Assembly (NCBI GenBank): GCA_001931875.2
Contig: MSJH02000813.1
Location: 1 to 64,000, forward strand
Direction of reading: 5' to 3'
DNA: 64,000 bases
Source: Byssochlamys sp. IMV 00236
Taxonomy: Eukaryota; Ascomycota; Eurotiomycetes; Eurotiales; Thermoascaceae
In this document: in pieces, positions 57,175 to 64,000 of the stretch
Layout of the letters: every line of letters starts with the position of its first letter
How positions within the stretch are numbered: position 1 is the stretch's first letter
Notes under the pieces: generated by a model
Seen by the model: only the letters and a program-made list of their open reading frames with translations
Database searches by the model: none
Told to the model about the DNA's origin: nothing
Position numbers and translations under genes: made by a program

Positions 57175-57967
57175 TCAAAAGTCATAGGCAGTTGGCGGTG
57201 GACGAGTTGAAGGGGTCATCGATAGTTAATCGTCGCATCCGGAACATCGCGAACATCGCGAACATCGCGAACATGACACAGCATATCTCATCGTTCTCTT
57301 CTCTATTGCATGTAACATGAAATTTTATGCTTTGGGATCCACAGTGTGCCTTATGAATACGTGCTGATAAATATCTAATAATCCAAGTTGTAATAATAAT
57401 GTGCGTAGATATGACAGTTTCATCTCTTTCTTGCCGGAACAGGAAGTGGGACATATCAACTTCCGGTGGAAGTTAAGTACATACAATACGTATGATACTC
57501 CGTACACCTTGATTTTTCCGAGTTCCGGCAGACTACTATTGATCCGGTGGAACTGATACCGTTCATAGATATCCACTTCTTCATCGGTCGCCTTCAAAAT
57601 GTGGGTTCCTAGAAGAGCTTGGGCTTTTTTGGGGATTCGATATTAATAATAATATCTCAGTTAGACGCCTGTCAGGCCGAATTAAAGCCGTTTGGTTCTC
57701 TGCAGCCATCTTCTTACAGTAATACATGGGGCTATTCAGGTCTTCGGTAGTTAAGCTCTCCTCATCCTCCAATCTTGAAGATCTATACTCCGTAAGCTAT
57801 TCAGATTTGCCCCTCATTTGAAAGCTGTTAGCGGGTCATTTGTAATACTCTTGAGACCCGCCGCAGCGTACTGAGAAATTTAGTAGTGAGAGGGGCCGGA
57901 GTATATATACACCTCCACATGCCTCAGCTCTTCTTCTGATTGTTAACTGCAACTTGGATTATTCAAA
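57175..57967. other. Intergenic between ammonium transporter and reductase
   Basis: 793 bases. Contains a short tandem repeat at 57242-57274, TACTCCGTA at 57498-57506 and 57786-57794, and an AT-rich core promoter for the reductase with TATATATA at about 57903-57909, roughly 60 bases before its ATG. No gene. Confidence 0.6.
57242..57274. repeat. Tandem 9-bp repeat GAACATCGC
   Basis: Three full units of GAACATCGC followed by a partial fourth (GAACAT), just after the ammonium transporter stop codon. Visible directly. Confidence 0.93.
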
Positions 57968-59426
57968 ATGGCGGCTTCTCAGCAGCAGGTTATTGTGTCG
58001 AAGAACATTTATCACGGTCTGCCAGCCTTCTCTGACGATGTCGCTGGTCTGACTGCTATCGTCACTGGTGCAAATGGCATCTCGGGTGACCATATGGTAT
58101 GATCACTACTTCCGATAATATAACTTGTACTCGAGCTAATTCATTACAGCTCCGCGTGCTCTGCGAGTCGCCGAAGCGATGGAAGAAGATCTACGCGCTT
58201 TCGCGCCGACCCCCGAATGGCGAGTGGCCAAGCTATGTTGAGCATGTTTCGATGGACTTCCTCAAGTCCCCCGAGACGCTGGCTGCCCAGATGAAGGAGA
58301 AGGGTATCAAAAGTGACTATGTCTTCTTCTTTTCGTATATCCAGCCGGCGGCGAAAGAGGGCGGTGATCTATGGAGCGCAGCAGAAGAGCTGGTCAAGAT
58401 CAACAGTAAGTTATTCGCGAACCCGATTCCCTCTCAAAGAAGTTATATAAGATGCTCACCCCGCGTATAGCTACTCTCCTCCAGAACTTCCTGGACGCCC
58501 TCGTGCTCTCGGACACCGTCCCAAAGAGTTTCCTCCTTCAGCTAGGTGCCAAGTATTACGGCACCCATCTCGGACCTACTGCTGTGCCTCAAGAAGAATC
58601 CGACCCACGTGTCCATCTCGAGCCCAACTTCTACTACCCGCAGGAAGATCTCCTGAAGGAGTTCTGCCAGAAGCACAACTGCAACTGGGTTACAACTCGC
58701 CCTTCCTGGGTTCCTGGCGCTGTTCCCGACGCGGCAATGAACGTGGTTTTGCCACTGGCAATCTACGCCACTGTGCAGAAATACCTGGGACAGCCATTGG
58801 AGTTCCCTGCCGACTTGACCGCATGGGAAACAGCACAAACCATGTCATCGGCCCAGATGAACTGCTACCTGGCCGAATGGGCAGTTCTTACACCAGGTGC
58901 GCAGAACGAGAGCTTCAACGCAACCGACGACTGTGCCTTTACGTGGGGCAAGTTCTGGCCTAAGCTTGCGGCCAAATACCAAATGCCATGGAAGGGACCG
59001 GACCTCGATGATTCTGCTTTCAGGGAGTCCGAATCCAAATTCAACCCTCCTCCGCGAGGATTCGGTCCGCCGGGAAAGCAGCGGGTCAAGTTCACTCTCA
59101 CGGAGTGGGCCAAGAGACCCGAAGTGCAAAAGGCGTGGAAGGAAATCGCAGCAAAGCATGATCTCCGCCAGAAGGAATTGTGGGATACCGATCGTGTTTT
59201 CGGATTTACTGATATTGCAATGACGTGGTCAATTGCCCTTTATTTCAGGTATAGTTCTCCCAAGTTGTGGTACCGAGATATTAAAAAAAGGCCCGTTACT
59301 AATTCTCGAAATAGTACTACCAAGGCTAAAAAGCTGGGATTCTTTGGCTTTGTCGACAGCAACGAGTCCATCTTTAAGGTGATCGACGAATTTGCGGATC
59401 TGAAGATGGTTCCTAAATCTCCTTGA
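57968..59426 (+). CDS. PRISE-like short-chain dehydrogenase/reductase
   Basis: NAD(P)H-dependent enone reductase family (progesterone 5-beta-reductase / iridoid-synthase-like), often found in fungal secondary metabolism; substrate here unknown. Exons 57968-58096, 58150-58405, 58471-59248 and 59315-59426 give 424 aa. Rossmann motif TAIVTGANGISGDHML spans the first splice. YALSRRPPNGEWPSYVEHV follows the second strand and DYVFFFSYIQP the fourth. LQLGAKYYGTHLGP contains the conserved YGxH of the family, and FYYPQEDLLKEFC contributes the YP motif around the active Tyr. NWVTTRPSWVPGAVP follows. The last intron (66 nt, TTACTAAT branch site) is stop-free and divisible by three. AreA-type or cluster regulation is not evident, and no biosynthetic backbone gene is nearby. 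Confidence 0.9.
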
Positions 59427-60003
59427 GACGTGGATAGTTCTGGAGATTTAAATAATTCATACTATATATATCTAGCAAATAAAGGGACCATTAACTAAGA
59501 AATTCTGCTGTGCATTTTCTCCCTTGGATGAGCCCCTTCTTCAACATTTCGAGCTTAACATAAGGGCTCCAATAGATTGCACCTAGACTATTTATTTCAC
59601 TAGGTCTAGACTGTTAAGAGCAGTCTTCTGCAGCACGCAGGAAGTGACACCGCGAGGAATCCCGCTTAGCATATTAGTTCACTTTGTCAGATTTCGCATC
59701 ATCTGAGTAACATTCGTGGATAACCACAAGCATCTGTTTTTGAGGAAGTTAGCTCGTGTGGTAAGACTACCGCCATATCAAGCATTGAAGAATTCTCGTC
59801 GCGGTGTTAGTAGTTTAATATGGTAAACAGCTTATGAAGAAACCACGTCCATTGAATCTGTACTTCTATCCACACCTTTGGTCAATCCTCCCTGTGTGTG
59901 ACCTCTAGAGTATCGTCCTAACGGTGACTGAACAGGTCTCATGTACAGGATGTCTTCGCAGAAAACCGAACTGCCCTCCAAAGTTCCATCATCGTTCAGT
60001 GAA
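59427..60003. other. 3'-3' intergenic
   Basis: 577 bases between the ends of the reductase and the dynamin-like gene. AT-rich near 59455-59480, likely poly(A) region of the reductase gene. No gene seen. Confidence 0.6.
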
Positions 60004-62299
60004 TCAGAAAAGAATTTTCCTTGCCTGTTTAAGGTCTTCGATCTCCTTAGCCAGCTGGCGCTGTCTGCGCTTCAGTGCTGTCTCTTCGCCAGCAATCTCA
60101 TCCAGCTGTTCTTTTCTGAAACTAGAGACGAGAGAAGAAGAGAATAGATATATTGGAGTATTCGGGCCAGTAATAAGGTTGTAATTAACTGCCTGCATGC
60201 AGATGTTATTAATAAAATGCTTATATGCCACCTTATAGTGGGATTTGAGAATATTATGGATGTCCCGAACGGTATGTGCTTCGTTGCTTATATGATGTTG
60301 TGTGGTAAGATTATTAACTCGAACAACTCTTCCGTGTTTATAACCGTCCAATGATTTCTCCCCTATATCAGATATGAATCGTTTTTGTCGACTGTACTCA
60401 GGGTTAGCCGCGCACAGTGACAGAGCTTGGGGACGTACCATTTTTCCAAGTTATCATTGAGATAATGATTAAGCGTCATTGGAGTACCAGACCTTTCAAC
60501 GAAAAGAAGGAACTTTACTTTGTCAATTGCAGATGTATATCTCTCCACAAGCTGATCCATCAGAACAGACAATAGATTCTGGCAAACTCGAACATCGGGA
60601 CAGGCTAGACTCAACGCCTTTAGAGTGAACGTGTGTGTCATAATAATTATGTCGCTTATGTATCCATATGCAATGGATTTCCATTTTCTCGATTGCTGTT
60701 TCATAACTGTGGAGAGCAGAGTGCAGTTAAAGGTCCCGATATCGAATCCCCGGGAGCTGCGGTATTGTTTCTCTATCCACGCATAGATATCGTCGCCCCG
60801 TGGCTTGCATAGACTTCCACCCTCCTCCAGATGGAGAATATCTTCTAAGTCAGGGAGAACAGAAAGCTTTCTGCTTTCGAACTGGTATTCGTCTTTGATA
60901 TCAGTATGGTGGGGTTCAGCTGTGCTACCATGGGTCTTGTCGATCGCAAAATCGTATTCATGACCCCATAGAGCCATATCATTGAAAAATTCGTCATTCC
61001 TGTTGACGATTCGCGTAGCGAGTCGCAGCTCTTCATCTTCGTCAAAATGGTTGTTTGAACTATAGTTTGTACTCAGAGCATGTCGCGTGATGCCCTCGAA
61101 CGAGTTCATGACCTTCAGCAGATATCTGCTTTGCTGCTCTGGGGTTTCACGTTCTTCCCCAAGACCTGCAAGGTTATCTTGTCGTTCTCTGAGCTTTTTG
61201 TTGATCTCGGCACGGACCTTCATATTTATTGTTAGTTTCAAGTCTAAGTAGTTCGCAAAGGAGTTCAAACGTACCGATGCAAAAGCCTGTCGGGCATTTG
61301 TGGTCACCGTTTCTTGAAGACGAGATCTTAGAGCCTTGATACCGAATTTCTCTTCTCCAATAGTGTTCCATGGATGTGTGTGACGGAAATCCTCTTCCGC
61401 TATGTCTCGATCTACGCCTCCTTCCTGGAGCTCCTTCTGGCCTAAATTGCGAACTACAATCCAGCCTAGCCTCATCTTCAGATTCCTTCCTTCGATAAGA
61501 TCAATAACCTTATTTTCAGCTCCTTTATCGACGAGATCTGGCTTTGTAAGAACTCCAAGTGTTCGCTCTCCGGATGGGTCCACCTCTCTCGCCATTTCAA
61601 CGATCTCCTGGTTTGCAATATCAACATTGGCCGATACGACGGTGAGCATGATGGAACGTGGGTTCTTCATATACCCTTGAACCATTTCTCGAACCATCTT
61701 TTTGTCGTCTTGAGTAGTGATACCCGGAGTTGTCATTCGAAAAATACCGGGGACATCAATTACAGTGAGATGGTCTTCTTTGGGTCCACAAATCTCCAAT
61801 CGTAAAACGTGTCTAGAGAACGTTGGTAATCCATCTCCTTCAGAAGTTGAGAGACCCATGAGCGTATGGACCTGTATACTGCACAGTCACACTATTGAGT
61901 TCAGTAAAAGAGATCCCAGTGACTTGCCTCTGACATCATTCTCGAAAAGTTATCAGGACGCAAATCTTGCAGATCCTGAGCCTTCCAGTCTCGTAGCTGA
62001 GATGCCCGTTCACTGTCGATATGGCCATCTGGGATTATGGATGCAGTAGTGTTTCTTCCAGTATTTTCGGTTCTGCGGAAGATGATCTGAGTTGCAAATC
62101 TCGTGCAGAGGCCGCTATCTCGAGGGAAGGCTAGTCTGCTTAAACCTTCCAGGACGGAACTTTTACCACTTGATTGGTCACCAACGACAACAAGCTGTGG
62201 AAGGTCAATATATTCACCAACGTTGCAGGCAAACAACTTATCAATCTTGTCTAGCAACAGCGGACCAGCAAGCGATTCATCATCATTTAGTCTACCCAT
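60004..62299 (-). CDS. Mx-like dynamin-family GTPase
   Basis: Large GTPase of the fungal dynamin/Mx-like group (not a Vps1, Dnm1 or Mgm1 orthologue as far as I can tell); role unknown, likely membrane remodelling. Exons 62299-61928, 61871-61275, 61217-60439 and 60391-60004 give 711 aa. G1 is VVVGDQSSGKSSVLEGL, G2 is LCTRFATQI, G3 is TVIDVPGIF and G4 is VLTKPDLVDKG. The middle domain has NARQAFASVRAEINKKLRER, then NHYLNDNLEKCRQKRFISDI spliced across the last intron. The C-terminal GED-like end has HTVRDIHNILKSHYKVAYKH and a coiled-coil finish (EEIAGEET-type, KRRQRQLAKEIEDLKQARKI). The first intron has a GC donor (GAG|GCAAGT). The second (57 nt) is in frame and stop-free with an AAG acceptor. 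An upstream non-coding stretch in frame is ignored because ATG at 62299 precedes the conserved start. Confidence 0.9.
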
Positions 62300-64000
62300 A
62301 TTGAAAGGCCAGAAAGAAAAAAGACAAATCACTAAGTCATGAGATGGAGATATCTGACAGATATCGAGGAGACCTTGACGTCTCACGACGTTTCGATAGA
62401 GATGAGTTGGCATCCTTTATATCCCATCCAAAAGACCCTCATTATTCTCGACTCCGGATACTATGGTGGTAATCAATGGGATCGACCCGTTGTCTCAAGC
62501 TGTAGTCTGGATATCCCTGTAAATATTACTCGTCACATCCATAGATATCTTTAAGTCAACGCTCTGGAAGAAGGCATGCATCCATACATCCGGGTGTTTC
62601 TCTTAGAAATCTAAGCGTTTGGGATTATCCCTGGCCCCCTTAAGAGGATAATCCTGTGCTTTGATACATATATCGGCGACGTATCAAATCTGGTCCCCTG
62701 TAACGTCAGAGGGTATGGATCGGACCTTCTGTTTGCCTGCACTTTCGACTCCATTTGCCCTATCTGTAGCCAACCAGATACCTCATATTCGGTTTTCTGC
62801 GGCGTGGTGCTTCGCAGCATTTCATTGATCACAGGCGTTTTTATTGGCGATAGACAGCTTTCTTCTCTGATTGTGATCGTCATTTCCAGCCTCCCGCCAC
62901 GAAGGCTTACATTTGGCGCGCACAGCCAGCAAGATCTCAATGAGAGTATTCGGCCACATTCTCTCCTTGACCTTTCTAGATCTCTATCCTTCTACACACT
63001 GCTGGAAATGCTTATCATACCACAAATGCATCGTCGGGGTCAACACGTAAATACCCTCAAACAACCCGTTTTGACATAATATTCATGCCACGATTGACCC
63101 CTTTAATATCTCTTCAGGAATCGAGGGGCCCCGTCGAAATCAGATTGCGCTAATCAAAGTGAAAAGGGCAATACAGTGCTAGTTTAACCTATGCAGAAAA
63201 GCAATTAATGGCAAAGCAAATCAAGAAGCTAAGGTTGTTATCAATGCAAAGAAACACTACAAAATGCCTCGATACGTGTTGACTCAGTGAAGGAACGGTC
63301 AGTTATCCTCCTTTGTATGCCGGTGACCGCATACTTACTTCCAATCAAAGAAAGGACGCGATGCATAAACATGCAGGGATTTTAATCAGGCATTCTGTCG
63401 CAAGCACGCCAACAACATCTTGCTCAAAGGGCAAAATGGTCTATTCTTTATCTGTACAAAACAAAACTTATCAAGATCCGATTTCTTCACCGAATGTAAG
63501 CACAGAACCTTGTCACGGACCCCTGTCTAGTTCTCTGTAGCGCATCAGGTATTATGGACAGATCTCTTTTGAGATTCTTTGTTTCCCAACGTTTATCATC
63601 CTCATCTAGCTTGACCATTGACAGACAGAACAGCCTCAGCGCCGTTGGCCGCTGAAATAATAGTCTGCAGGTTTTCTACATACATCGGTGGAGCGCAATT
63701 GAGGAGTTAATAATCAAATAAATAGAACAACAGGAAAAGTGTTGCGTTAGTTGTTTCAGTAGAATAATATCTCTTGAGAAATTTAGTAGCTGGCCATGTC
63801 ACCGCCACGAAGTGGACCAGGAACATCCGGTGGAAAGAGAGAAGCGGAGAAATATTCACCAACCAATTGCTTACTAACGACGGAAGCTTCACTAACCATG
63901 CCGGTGGAATTCTGCCTCGATCTTTCCGGTGGAGTCTTCATCATCTTCATCTTCATACTCTCTTTACCCCCTTAACCACGTCTGGCTCATAGGTTCATAA
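62300..64000. other. Intergenic to right window edge
   Basis: 1.7 kb. The first few hundred bases are the dynamin-like gene promoter. Short open frames near 62611, 62804 and 63313 show no family resemblance. Nothing else supported. Confidence 0.5.

Noticed and set aside
57968..62299. Secondary-metabolite cluster around the reductase, or a new defence system with the dynamin
   Set aside because: No backbone synthase, transporter or cluster regulator is next to the reductase, and no nucleotidyl-transferase, NLR or TIR-type gene is next to the dynamin.
1..64000. tRNA, rRNA or CRISPR features
   Set aside because: No tRNA box A/box B pair, rRNA segment or regularly spaced repeat array was recognised by eye; a tRNAscan run would be needed to exclude tRNAs fully.

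Overview
The window is nuclear DNA of a filamentous ascomycete, most likely Eurotiales (Aspergillus/Penicillium type). The evidence is the many 50-130 nt introns with GTRNGT donors and CTRAC-like branch sites, a BEM1 gene that starts with the two-codon exon Met-Lys, a Msb2 signalling mucin, a secreted exopolygalacturonase, a FaeC-type feruloyl esterase, and a large AT-rich block with the signature of repeat-induced point mutation (RIP). No bacterial-style operons, CRISPR arrays or rRNA are visible. Gene models below were built by hand from splice signals and protein similarity. Exon boundaries are therefore predictions.

Layout, left to right. 0-16 kb holds housekeeping genes: RAE1/Gle2 (mRNA export, cut by the left edge), VPS36 (ESCRT-II), a Thp3/LENG8-type SAC3 protein, then 4 kb without a gene, BEM1 (polarity scaffold) and AFG1 (mitochondrial AAA ATPase). 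16-24.2 kb is less dense. It holds a 20-N assembly gap, a LaeA-like methyltransferase, a nine-exon CDF zinc transporter and an exopolygalacturonase. 25.0-34.5 kb is an AT-rich transposon island. 35.2-43.3 kb holds a feruloyl esterase, an Nramp metal transporter and an 896-aa protein of unknown function. 43.7-51.6 kb holds one unassigned five-exon gene, a weak BTB-like fragment and long intergenic DNA. 51.7-62.3 kb holds the signalling mucin Msb2, an ammonium transporter with an apparent one-base frameshift, a PRISE-like reductase and an Mx-like dynamin GTPase.

The most striking structure is the island. It reads as a nested pair of dead transposons, both on the minus strand. The outer one is a pogo/Fot1-type DNA transposon (TA target site, about 48-bp terminal inverted repeats, about 2.13 kb when the insert is subtracted). 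It was split by a 7.4-kb Ty3/gypsy LTR retrotransposon with two 357-bp LTRs and a 5-bp ATCTT target duplication. RIP then drove both to extreme AT content. All of about 37 differences between the two LTRs in my hand alignment are transitions. The island lies between the divergently transcribed pgaX-like and faeC genes, so two plant-cell-wall enzyme genes share a promoter region that is now a probable heterochromatic block.

Functional themes are separate rather than one pathway: RNA export and processing (RAE1, Thp3), endosomal sorting (VPS36), polarity and MAPK signalling (BEM1, Msb2), metal and nitrogen uptake (CDF, Nramp, Mep/Amt) and plant polymer degradation (pgaX, faeC). I found no clear new defence or biosynthetic system.
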